Counted from the stretch's first letter, positions 6,993 to 14,702 are shown. The stretch: 16,053 nt of DNA from Baffinella frigidus (GCA_026770585.1 MU646973.1:141465-157517); one strand, 5' to 3'. Notes: generated by a model not told the origin, from the sequence alone. Program-made: numbers and translations.

Positions 6993-7100
6993 GAGAAAAA
7001 AATCGCTGGTCAATAATCCAGTCAGGTCACCGTCGGGGCCAACCTGCAGAACCAGTGTCCGCCTATGGTGGGAGTTCACATACCCTAAAGGACCGCCACG
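6993..7100 (+). promoter_or_regulatory. Conserved 5' flank of gene B (promoter/5' UTR candidate)
   Basis: Closely matches 2334-2450 up to the start codon, including GTCAGGTCACCGTCGGGGCC, CTGCAGAACCAGTGTCCGCC and CTAAAGGACCGCCACGATGG. Upstream of about 6990 the two loci are unrelated, so any shared promoter must lie within this 110 bp or inside the gene. Confidence 0.6.
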
Positions 7101-9137
7101 ATGGCAAGGGCGGTCTTCTTTCTCCTCCTCCTCCTGCTCTCCATCTCGCTGGCCGTACCGGCTGATGTGCCTTTCACGCGTGAGGCGTCGCATGGCGACG
7201 TCGAGGCGTGGCGGACGCAGCTGGTTGCTGGGCATTACATCAACGTGGGAAGTGACGGTGGAGTCACCGCTCTGATGAGAGCTGCTACCTCTGGCAACTC
7301 TAGTGCGGTCCTTTTTCTGCTCGAGGAGGGCGCGAACTCCTCCACACTCAATGGATATCGTCACTCGGCCCTCGATCTCGCGGAGCGCATGCAGGCAGAG
7401 CGCATCAAGGAGCGGGAGGGTGAAAGCCGCTCCTGGAAAGAGCTGAATCCGCGGCACCTGGATTCCGAGTTGAATGGCCTCGTCGCGTGCGTGGATCTTC
7501 TTAAGAAAGCGGAGGCGTGCGAGGCTGACCACCTCGGCTGGGGGGCGTGCAAGGCTGCCAAGAAGAGGGCTGTGCTGGAGCACGATGAGAGGGAGGAGGA
7601 TGCGTTGGAGCGCGCTGCTCGGGCGCAGGCTGCTCAAGAGCAGGCAGCCGTTGATCAGGCTGAGCTGGATAAGGCGGAGAAAGTGCTGGAAAAAGCTGCG
7701 CTGGTGCAGGCTACGCTCGAGCGGGCTGTGCGGGAGTGTCAGGAGAATGCAGCCCGGGAGAAGACAGCGCTGGATCAGGCTGCTCGGGACAAGGCCCATG
7801 AGCAGGCAGCTTTTGACAAGGATGAGCTGGATAAGGTGAAGACCTCGCTGGAAAAGGCGAAGGCCCTGGCGGAGAAAGCTGCGCTCGAGAAGGCTACCAT
7901 GGAGCAGGATGTCGGGGAGCGTCGGGAGAATGCAGCCCGCGAGAAGACAGCCTGGGAGACGGCAACCCGGGAGAAGGCTGATGTGGTCAAGGCTGCGAGG
8001 GAGCAGGCTGCGCGTGCGGATGCTGCGCAAGAAGGGACCGCCCTGGGAGAGAAGTGGAGAATCCTGCAGAACAGCCTCGCTCTTGCGCTTCTCGAAGCAC
8101 TCTCCAGAGCATTCTTGCTCTTGCTATCCAGCGTTGATCCTGGCGCACACGGCAGCGCCCCTTTCCAGCAGCATCTGCAGGCGTTCATCGGCGACGTTGT
8201 GGCGTCGCGCGCGCAGTTGGTCGCCAGGCAGGATATCAACGTGAAGAATGCCGATGGGGTCACTGCTCTGATGAGCGCTGCAAAGACTGGGAACGCTAGT
8301 GCCGTCAGGCTTCTGCTCGAGGAGGGCGCGGAGGCCTCCGCGCGGAATCAATATCGTCACTCTGCACTCAATCTCTCGGAGCGCGTGCTGGCAGATCGCA
8401 TGCAGGAGCGGGACGGCGAAGGCCGCTCCTGGAGAGAGCTGAATCCGCGGCACCTGGATTTCGAGGATTCTGAGTTGAGTGGCTTCATCGAATGCGTGGA
8501 GCTTCTCAGGAATGCGGAGGCGTGCGAGGCTAAACGCCTTCGCTGGAGGGCGTGCAAGGCTGCCAAGAAGAGGGCTGCGCTGGAGCACGCTGAGAGGCAG
8601 GAGGCTGCGTTGGAGCAGGCTCTACGGCAGAAAGCTGCTCAAGAGCAGGCAACCTCTGATAAGGCTGAGCTGGATAAGGCGGAGAAAGTGCTGGAGAAAG
8701 CTGCGCTGGTGCAGGCTACGCTCGAGCGGGCTGTGCGGGAGTGTCAGGAGAATGCAGCCCGGGAGAAGACAGCGCTGGAGCAGGCTGCTCGGGAGCAGGC
8801 CCGTGAGCAGGCAGCTTTTGATAAGGCTGAGCTCGACACGGCGAAGGCCTCGCTGGAAAAGGCGAAGACCCCGGTGGAGAAAGCTGCGCTCGAGCAGGCT
8901 GCCCTGAAGCAGAATGTCGGGGAGCGTCGGGAGAATGCAGCCCGCGAGAAGACAGCCTGGGAGACGGCAACCCGGGAGAAGGCTGAGGTGGTCAAGGCTG
9001 CGAGGGATCAGGCGGCGCGTGACGATGCTGCGCAAGAAAAGGCGCGGTGGAAGGCTTTGCGGGAGAAAGCTGTGCTGGAAACGGCAGCCCGGGAGCGTCT
9101 TGAGCGGAGGTGGATGCTCTTCAGTTCGTTTTCGTGA
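7101..9137 (+). CDS. Gene B: two-module secreted ankyrin/coiled-coil paralogue of gene A
   Basis: A single 678-codon open frame. Residues 1-20 are a signal peptide (MARAVFFLLLLLLSISLAVP). Module 1 has ankyrin units at 25-95 (VTALMRAATSGN, LLEEGANSSTLN), the linker SWKELNPRHLDSELNGL with spaced cysteines to about 150, then a coiled coil to about 312. Residues about 314-363 are an atypical hydrophobic junction (LALALLEALSRAFLLLL, then AHGSAPFQQHLQAF). Module 2 starts at GDVVASRAQL (364 on) with ankyrin units VTALMSAAKTGN and LLEEGAEASARN, a linker three codons longer (DFEDSEL for DSEL), and a second coiled coil to about 670. The protein ends RRWMLFSSFS. Equivalent positions in the two modules are 1005 bp apart over long stretches, with near-identical DNA, so the duplication is recent and in frame. 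The hydrophobic junction could be read as a membrane segment. Function is unknown; the organisation suggests a secreted or lumenal scaffold. Confidence 0.75.
   Translation: MARAVFFLLLLLLSISLAVPADVPFTREASHGDVEAWRTQLVAGHYINVGSDGGVTALMRAATSGNSSAVLFLLEEGANSSTLNGYRHSALDLAERMQAERIKEREGESRSWKELNPRHLDSELNGLVACVDLLKKAEACEADHLGWGACKAAKKRAVLEHDEREEDALERAARAQAAQEQAAVDQAELDKAEKVLEKAALVQATLERAVRECQENAAREKTALDQAARDKAHEQAAFDKDELDKVKTSLEKAKALAEKAALEKATMEQDVGERRENAAREKTAWETATREKADVVKAAREQAARADAAQEGTALGEKWRILQNSLALALLEALSRAFLLLLSSVDPGAHGSAPFQQHLQAFIGDVVASRAQLVARQDINVKNADGVTALMSAAKTGNASAVRLLLEEGAEASARNQYRHSALNLSERVLADRMQERDGEGRSWRELNPRHLDFEDSELSGFIECVELLRNAEACEAKRLRWRACKAAKKRAALEHAERQEAALEQALRQKAAQEQATSDKAELDKAEKVLEKAALVQATLERAVRECQENAAREKTALEQAAREQAREQAAFDKAELDTAKASLEKAKTPVEKAALEQAALKQNVGERRENAAREKTAWETATREKAEVVKAARDQAARDDAAQEKARWKALREKAVLETAARERLERRWMLFSSFS
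8050..8189 (-). other. Antisense ankyrin fragment captured inside gene B
   Basis: Read on the minus strand, 8131-8189 gives ERLQMLLERGAAVCARINAG, a clear ankyrin unit. It resembles AIVKMLLGRGADVCARNSSG of the minus-strand ankyrin pseudogene (about 5490-5545), and the DNA matches too (GCGCACACG-CAGCGCCCCT, then CAGCAGCATCT). In gene B this DNA is translated on the plus strand as AHGSAPFQQHLQ. The sense ankyrin module resumes at 8190. The antisense origin of 8050-8130 is less certain. Confidence 0.7.
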
Positions 9138-9383
9138 TTTTTGGTTGATCGACCTGCGGGATCCGTTAGGACCTTCAGGATTGAATCAGCATAGGCGGAG
9201 AGCAAGGCTAACCCGACGAGTGAGTGAAGGTGCATTCAACTCCTCCACCTCTGCAGCCGTGCGGCGCTGCGTGTGCCCTCAGATACAGCTCAGTGGGGGT
9301 GTGGCCCTCCTCCTCCACCTCTTGTGGGGCTGCGTGCGCCCTCTGTGGTGGGGGTGCATGCATTGGGGGCGTGCTCGTAGTAA
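9138..9383 (+). other. Gene B 3' flank / 3' UTR candidate
   Basis: Collinear with 3279-3506 behind gene A apart from small indels. It ends in GTAGTAATA, where the homologous gene A sequence continues as AATAAAG, whereas here a foldback element begins. Confidence 0.6.
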
Positions 9384-9385
9384 TA

Positions 9386-9490
9386 CAGGGGTACCTCGCT
9401 CATAAGAAACCGCATCCGCCTAGGACCCTACAGTAGGCTATCCCTAGGGTCCTAGGGGATGGGCGGTTTCTTATGAGCGAGGTACCCCTG
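9386..9490. mobile_element. Intact CAGGGGTACC foldback inserted at TA in the gene B 3' flank
   Basis: With the TA on each side (9384-9385 and 9491-9492), arms 9384-9413 and 9463-9492 are perfect 30-bp reverse complements (CAGGGGTACCTCGCTCATAA onward). The centre holds CCTAGGACCCTACAGTAGG and CCTAGGGTCCTAGG. The gene A flank has the unfilled counterpart: GTAATA then AAGTTCTTTCTCTTTG, against GTAATA-element-TA then CAGGTCTCTCTTTGG here. It contains no reading frame of its own. Members of the family lie at 1235-1482, 3905-4018 and 9900-9950. Confidence 0.88.
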
Positions 9491-9495
9491 TACAG

Positions 9496-9661
9496 GTCTC
9501 TCTTTGGTGCCCACGAGGACTCTAGTCAAACTCGACGGAACATGACAAGGCAGTCACCTCGGACAGTTGGCTTCGGCGTCCGCGTGACCGGTCACGCGGG
9601 CGTTCACGAGCCTGCCGGCGGGGCTGTTCCACGTCTCTCTTTGGTGCCCACGAGGACTCTA
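9496..9661. mobile_element. Inserted module (plus orientation) between 29-bp direct repeats
   Basis: The 29 bp at 9496-9524 recur exactly at 9633-9661 (TTTGGTGCCCACGAGGACTC inside). Between them, 9525-9632 carries the 62-bp block 9546-9607, the exact reverse complement of 3783-3844, centred on CGCGTGACCGGTCACGCG. The homologous gene A flank has a single copy of the direct-repeat sequence and no module at this position. Confidence 0.75.
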
Positions 9662-9895
9662 TGTCCTGCTGAAACATGGCTTCCGTGGGGGTGGGTCCAT
9701 AGTGGTCATGTAGGTGTCGACAACGATATCTTGTTTGTGGACAAACACGACCGGTCTTAGGGGGTGCGCCCCAGCATTCGGGGGGGGGACAGGTTCTTCT
9801 CCCTGGTCTCTTCAACACCAACAGAGACACGCGAGATGTGAGGGGATTCTGAGATCCAGGTGCCCCACCAATGGAGGAAACCAGAAACCTCAGGC
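9651..9895. repeat. Duplicated downstream block, copy 2
   Basis: Collinear with 3535-3778, including CCTGCTGAAACATGGCTTCC, TTGTTTGTGGACAAACACG and CCAGCATTCGGG. It runs directly into CATGCAGGGG without the insert present at 3779-3900. No gene is supported on either strand. Confidence 0.7.
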
Positions 9896-9899
9896 CATG

Positions 9900-9950
9900 C
9901 AGGGGTACCTCACTCATACCTAGGGGGGGGTGCGGCTCCTTACGAGCGTG
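9900..9950. mobile_element. Internally deleted CAGGGGTACC foldback
   Basis: Keeps the left end CAGGGGTACCTCACTCA and the right end TGCGGCTCCTTACGAGCG but has lost about 60 bp of middle compared with 3905-4018. The same flank (GGTGTGTGCTTGCAGTGAGT) follows both. Confidence 0.7.
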
Positions 9951-10365
9951 GTGTGTGCTTGCAGTGAGTGATGTGTAAATCTTGCGAAACGGCATTCGTC
10001 GGCGCAGCGCTCAACAGGATGCTAGTGGAGGTCTCTCCCACGTTTCACGCCTACACGCCTACACGCTGTGAGTCAATTTTGACCCGATCGCCACTCAAGG
10101 GATGCCCATGAGTCGCACAAGTTTCTGGAGGTCGTCGGGTAGGATTTACTGGAAGGCAAACAGCTGACAGGGACTGCATACAAACCCCACGGTGATTCCC
10201 CCCGACAGTCCACGGAAAGTTGACACGCGACGCAAAGTTGACGCGGGACCAAAAGTTGCCCTCGGGCCCGAGGGAGAGCAGCGTGATCAATCTCCAGCGT
10301 CATCAGGTGTAGGGCTCCCGGGCGCAGGCGCGTCAGCACTGACTGCATCGACTCCGCCTGATTTA
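9951..10365. other. Duplication end and spacer, no gene seen
   Basis: The first 110 bp match 4019-4132. The rest shows a few AAAGTTGAC-type motifs (about 10216-10256) and CCCTCGGGCCCGAGGG (about 10258-10273), a perfect palindrome. No credible reading frame is present. Confidence 0.5.
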
Positions 10366-10570
10366 GGTTTTAGGTTTTAGGGTTTAGGGTTTAGGGTTTC
10401 GGGTTTCGGGTTTCGGGTTTAGTGTTTGGGGTTAAGGGTTTAAGGTTTAGGTTTTAGGGTTTAGGGTTTAGGGTTTAGGGTTTAGGGTTTATAGTGTAGG
10501 GTTTAGGGTTTCGGGTTCAGGTTTTAGGGTTTAGGGATATATAGGTTTCGGGCTAAGGGTCAGGGTTTGG
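10366..10570. repeat. Interstitial TTTAGGG-type tract (G strand)
   Basis: About 200 bp of degenerate TTTAGGG with TTTCGGG and TTTTAGG variants. The G-rich strand is on top here, opposite to the tracts at 1-726 and 4969-5056. Confidence 0.9.
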
Positions 10571-11310
10571 CATCGACGCCGCCTGCCACGCCAGATCACA
10601 CGTGGGAATTTCAGAACGCGACGTTTCGTTTCGTGGTACTGAATGAGTGTGCCTTCCCCGAGTTTACCACAGCGGTAATCGACGTGTGGCATTTCCCCCC
10701 GTGACAATCAACTGTATCGTCTATGGTGTAGTAAAATGGATTTTCAGTTTTGTGACCTGGCGTGGGTTGTTGGTTGCGCGCCGCCGGGTTGCTGCCGAAC
10801 GTCGCGGGGAACGCCGGAGACTGGATTTCTTGGATCACGCGGTTGAGGATGTTCTGACGCGCGTCCTGCCAGGACGGCCGCGACCGTTGTTTAAAATCTA
10901 GAATCGGGCGCGTAAAACCTCTTGTAGAGGGGTTGTACGGGAATTGGTCACGTTCCCCACGGTTTAAGCGTGGGGGACGTGACCAGGTCTCGTACAAAAC
11001 TGGACGCGACCGTAAAACCAACATTTAAGAAAAGGCCACGGTCCGCCGCTGCCGTGCATCTCCACGTCAGTAATGACTAAAATCTGCCTGAGTCTATTCG
11101 GGCAGAGCGGTTTGGTGAGCGCGGGATCGTTTCCGCTCCAAAGTTGACGGGGTTGTACCGCAAACCCAGGGTGTCGACTTGAGAATAGTCTGTCAAAACG
11201 AGTGAGACAGAGCAAGACCTTGGTCTAGGCCATGCTATGCTCCTACACACAGCCCTACCGTCCTTTAGGTCCTTTAGGTTCTGTTCTTTTGACTCCCACC
11301 TAGGCGGACA
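10571..11310. other. Largely featureless stretch with one hairpin
   Basis: A minus-strand open frame of 137 codons (10611-11024) has no recognisable domain, no strong start context and overlaps a hairpin, so I do not call it a gene. The direct-repeat motif GAGTGAGACAGAGCAAGACC near 11201 reappears as GAGTGGGGCAGAGCAAGACC near 11557. Confidence 0.4.
10933..10997. repeat. 29-bp imperfect hairpin
   Basis: Arms 10933-10961 and 10969-10997 pair from TTGTACG outward to GGTCACGTTCCCCACG inward, against CGTGGGGGACGTGACC on the return, with a 7-base loop. A structured RNA or a small foldback are both possible; nothing decides between them. Confidence 0.6.
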
Positions 11311-11340
11311 CTGGAACTGGAACTGGAACTGGAACTGGAG
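11311..11340. repeat. CTGGAA hexamer microsatellite
   Basis: Five tandem CTGGAA units, the last one CTGGAG. Confidence 0.9.
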
Positions 11341-11416
11341 GAACCCAGAGCGGTGCGCGTGTTTGTATTCGCGAGTAACCCCTGTACTGAAAAAAGAGCA
11401 ACCTTGGGTCGTTGCA

Positions 11417-11570
11417 TACGGTCAGAACGAGTGGGGCAGAGCTATCCCTTAAGTGGCGGACGGGCGAATATTCGCCCTAACTCGCCCTAGGCAGGTCCTA
11501 GGGCCCTACTGTAGGGCGTATGCGCCTACTCGCCACTTAAGGGATACGGTCAAAGCGAGTGGGGCAGAGC
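11417..11570. mobile_element. 100-bp foldback flanked by TA and by 26-bp direct repeats
   Basis: The element 11445-11544 begins TCCCTTAAGTGGCG and ends CGCCACTTAAGGGA, with TA on either side (11443-11444 and 11545-11546). Directly outside, 11417-11442 (TACGGTCAGAACGAGTGGGG onward) is repeated at 11545-11570 with two mismatches. The centre (CGAATATTCG, CCTAGGCAGGTCCTAGGGCC, CCCTACTGTAGGG) resembles the cores of the CAGGGGTACC foldbacks. Confidence 0.75.
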
Positions 11571-12665
11571 AAGACCTTGGTTTGGGCCATGCGGTGGTCT
11601 AGCTCGCGGCGGCCCTTGTGCTTCGAGGCTGTCAGTCGCTCTGACACCTCCGACAGCACCTGGTTTGGGGGTTGGGGTTTTGGCGGGCATCGCAAGACGA
11701 GGTAAAACTCAGCCGGCAACTTCTCACGTGAAAAGTAGAGAGTCCCGCGGCGCAATCGCCAACCGAGGTAGAGCGATGTGAATAGAAGCCGGCCACAAAA
11801 TCATGAAACAATGGTACGAGTCGACGTTTTTGTGCCTGAACCGTCAACTTGTGGCGCCGGCGGGGCAAGATAAATTTATGGCGACTTGAGTCAACTTGTG
11901 GGGGGGCACGCACCGCGCGGCCGCCCACCGCTCCCGAAACCCCGCGCCACCAGAGCCTTATCCGGGAGGGCGGCTCATGCGGGCGAAGGTCTGTTGCAAG
12001 TCGACAAACGTATACAAATCTGAAACCCCGGACCGCAACCGGCGGTCCGGGCCCCCGCCACAAGTTGACGCAAGTGGTCAAACTTATGGCAACTTTCAGC
12101 GGGGGCACGCACCGCACGGCGGGCCTTGTCCGGGAGGGCGGCCCATTCGGGCGCGGCAGCCAGCTCTGGAGGCACGCGTAGGTCCGCTGAAGCCGCCGCG
12201 GCGATGCATGCCTGCCGCGAGGGAAGCGACTTTACACTAGGTTCGTAGAGAGGGGGGACGTGACTTTACAAGGAGAGAGGAGGTGACTTCACTCTTTCTC
12301 TGTTGCTGAGAGAGACAAGACCGTGCGTACAGTGCCTTTGATGAGAGGGAAACGCGGCGATGCACGCCTGCCAGCAAAGTCAGCACCACGCCAGAGTCTT
12401 CGAAGGGGTTGCCAAAAGTCAATTTTCCCTCAAGGGCAATGGTTTTCAAAAGCCAATACCGTACCCACATACGGTTTAGAAGATTCCCCCCCTTCCTCCA
12501 ATCTGGCGTGGCAAGTCACCAACGTCGACTGCGAGCGAGAGAGAGAGAGACTTGGCCGAGAGAGGACATGGCGTTTGCTGAGAGAGAAAGTGACTCTGGC
12601 GGAGGGAGCCAGCTCTGGAGGCACGCGCAAGGCGATGCATGCCTTCCGAGAGCGGAAGCGACTTG
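11571..12665. other. Patchwork of short diverged duplications, no gene supported
   Basis: Segments recur in order: GGGGGCACGCACCGC and TCCGGGAGGGCGGC near 11904-11975 and again near 12101-12142; CAGCTCTGGAGGCACGCG at 12161-12178 and 12610-12627; GGCGATGCATGCCT at 12200-12213 and 12631-12644, with a variant near 12357. GAGAGA-rich tracts follow near 12530-12560. Several frames are open on both strands but none has a recognisable domain, so decayed repeat DNA is the better reading. Confidence 0.45.
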
Positions 12666-12871
12666 AGAGCCAATGTGGTAGGACTTGGCCAAAGAGAACT
12701 TCGAAGTTACGAAGATGCGAACTTCTAGATGGACTCTTTTGGACATGTAGTGTTTTAAATTCAATTTTTGCAGTACAAATCATGGTGTTTACTCATAATT
12801 ACGGTCCATCTAGAAGTTCGCATCTTGCAACTTCGAAGTTCGATTTGGCCAAGTCCTACCACATTGGCTCT
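12666..12871. mobile_element. Foldback element, about 69-bp arms
   Basis: The left arm 12666-12734 and right arm 12804-12871 are reverse complements with about four differences, from AGAGCCAATGTGGTAGGACT to TCTAGATGGAC. The 69-base loop is AT-rich, in contrast to the GC-rich surroundings. It is non-coding. No TA duplication is seen. Confidence 0.8.
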
Positions 12872-13000
12872 ACAACAAGTTTCCAGAGAGGGAGAACGTG
12901 CAGTGAGGGGCGCCGATAGAGGTCAGTTCCTGGGGGTGCAGGCGTGCCTCGATTTAGACCCAGACCACCCTCTCAGCCTCGGTGGGGGAAGGTCTGGAGC
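12872..13000. other. Spacer before the composite satellite
   Basis: No gene or RNA is seen; the sequence leads into the first satellite box at 13001. Confidence 0.4.
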
Positions 13001-14107
13001 GCACCTCAGCGAGGTCATCCAGGAGGACGGCACGCAGCGCTTCCTTGCCCACTTCGACCCCCCGCCTCCACCCTCTCTCTCGTCTGATTCCACGTGCCTC
13101 TCAACCCTACACCCTACATCCTAAACCCGGAACCCTACACCCTAAGGTTCAGAGGCGCTGGAAATACAAGTGCCTCGAAACCTTACACCCTGCAACCGAA
13201 CCCTGCAACCCTACACCCTGAGGCACCTCGGCGAGGTCGTCAAGCAGGACGGCGCGCAGGGCTTCCTTGCCCACCTCGACCCCCCCCCTCCACCCACTGT
13301 CTCGTCTGATTCCACGTGCCTCTAACTAAACCCTACACCCTACATCCTGAACTCGGAACCCTACACCCTAAGGTTCAGAGGCGCTGGATATACAAGTGCC
13401 TCGAAACCCCGGAATCGAAGATTGTGAGGCACTGGAAATGATTTTGAGGCACTGGAAATCCAAGTGCCTCCAACCCCGGAATCCTACACCCTTAGGCACC
13501 TCGGCGAGGTCGTCGAGGAGCACGGCGCGGAGGGCCTCCTTGCCCACCTCGACCCTCCCCCTCCACCCACTGTCTCGTCTGATTCCACGTGCCTCTAACT
13601 AAACCCTACACCCTACATCCTAAACCCTACACCCTACACTTTAAGATTCTGAGGCACTGGAAATCCAAGTGCCTCCAACCCCTACACCCTACACCCTACA
13701 CCCTACACCCTACACCCGAGGGTCTAGAGGCACTTGGAATCCAAGCGCCTCTAAACCCTAAACCATGTAACCGAACCCCGGAACCCTACACCCTGAGGCA
13801 CCTCGGCGATTTCGTCAAGCAGGACGGCGCGCAGGGCTTCCTTGCCCACCTCGACCCTCCCCCTCCACCCACTGTCTCGTCTGATTCCACGTGCCTCTAA
13901 CTAAACCCTACACCCTACATCCTAAGCCCTACACCCTACACTTTACGATTCTGAGGCACTGGAAATCCAAGCGCCTCCAACCCCGGAATCCTACACCCTT
14001 AGGCACCTCGGCGAGGTCGTCGAGGAGCACGGCGCGGAGGGCCTCCTTGCCCACCTCGACGCCCGCCTCCACCCACTTGTCGATCGCCCGGTCCAGCTCT
14101 GCCGCCC
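13001..14107. repeat. Composite satellite: coding-like box, CCCTACA blocks and hairpins
   Basis: Five copies of a roughly 100-bp box start at 13001, 13222, 13495, 13797 and 14002 (GGCACCTCGGCGAGGTCGTC, then TTGCCCACCTCGAC; the first four end near GATTCCACGTGCCTCT). Between them lie CCCTACA/CCCTAAA blocks and short hairpins of the form GAGGCACT-GGAAAT-CCAAGTGCCTC (near 13150, 13377, 13425, 13649, 13727 and 13952). On the minus strand the last box reads ELDRAIDKWVEAG then KEALRAVLLDDLAEVP, which looks like protein, so the box may be a captured exon fragment. Other copies carry stops or shifted frames. A partial box (CGCCTCCACCCACTTGTCGA) recurs near 14367. Confidence 0.8.
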
Positions 14108-14167
14108 CCACCTGTTGTCGTGGGGGGTTTGCGTGTCAGGAACAACCATCGTGGCTTTATGGTGGTT

Positions 14168-14217
14168 TCATATACGATATACGATGTACGGTATACGATG
14201 TACCATATACATTATAC
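14168..14217. repeat. ATACGATGTAC-type short repeat
   Basis: TATACGAT and GATGTAC alternate over about 50 bp to give a nearly regular low-complexity repeat. The open frames across it (YTIYDVRYT-like) are artefacts. Confidence 0.75.
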
Positions 14218-14225
14218 CGCCCCCG

Positions 14226-14354
14226 CCACTTGGCAGCCACCGGCGCCTTCGGGACGCGGTCCATCTAAACGATTCCCGTACAAATTGCCAACCGTAACGT
14301 GACCAATCTTCCCCGGAAATCCGGGGAAGATTGGTGTCGGTCACTGCTAAGGGG
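14226..14354. mobile_element. Short inverted-repeat element, copy 1
   Basis: The ends CCACTTGGCAGCCACCG and CGGTCACTGCTAAGGGG are imperfect inverted repeats. The interior has TCCATCTAAACGAT and a near-perfect hairpin CCAATCTTCCCCGGA/TCCGGGGAAGATTGG (14303-14334). It is collinear with 14566-14702. Confidence 0.65.
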
Positions 14355-14565
14355 CATACACTTGCCCGCCTCCACCCACTTGTCGACTCAAACCCCAAAC
14401 ACCCAACCTCAACCCCAAAACGCTTTTCCAGGTGGAGGCGCAAGAGCTGATTGTGAATGTCTTCTTGCCGCGTTTGGAGTTCACGGTTTGCGGTTCAGGG
14501 TTCAGCTCTTAGGGTTAGTAGGTAGTAAAGTTATCACTTTTCAGAAGGCTGAGAGGTCCGCTAAG

Positions 14566-14702
14566 CCACTTAGCAGCCACCGGGGGCTTCACGGATGCAG
14601 TCCATCTAAACGATGCGTACTGGAATCTTATCCATTAACATTGGATTCTAACCGCGTTTCCCGGATATCCGGGGGGAAAGGAACTCAACCGCTGCTAAGT
14701 GG
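14566..14702. mobile_element. Short inverted-repeat element, copy 2
   Basis: Perfect 12-bp terminal inverted repeats: CCACTTAGCAGC at 14566-14577 and GCTGCTAAGTGG at 14691-14702. The interior again has CAGTCCATCTAAACGATG and a palindromic CCCGGATATCCGGG. With 14226-14354 it defines a small family of about 130-137 bp. Confidence 0.75.

Noticed and set aside
6954-8030. Long minus-strand open frame (358 codons) opposite gene B
   Set aside because: It is a shadow of the plus-strand coiled coil: complementing Ala/Glu/Lys/Arg codons gives Leu/Ser/Pro/Arg-rich text without stops. The plus strand has the signal peptide, ankyrin units and conserved start.
10611-11024. Minus-strand open frame of 137 codons
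   Set aside because: No domain, no signal, weak start context and a hairpin within it. A chance frame in GC-rich DNA is at least as likely.
12323-12919. Plus-strand open frame of 198 codons
   Set aside because: It runs through duplicated fragments and both arms of the 12666-12871 foldback, so it cannot be one conserved protein.
13001-14107. CRISPR-like array of spaced repeats
   Set aside because: Repeat units are about 100 bp with variable 100-200 bp spacing and telomere-like filler, in eukaryotic context; neither repeat length nor spacer regularity fits CRISPR.
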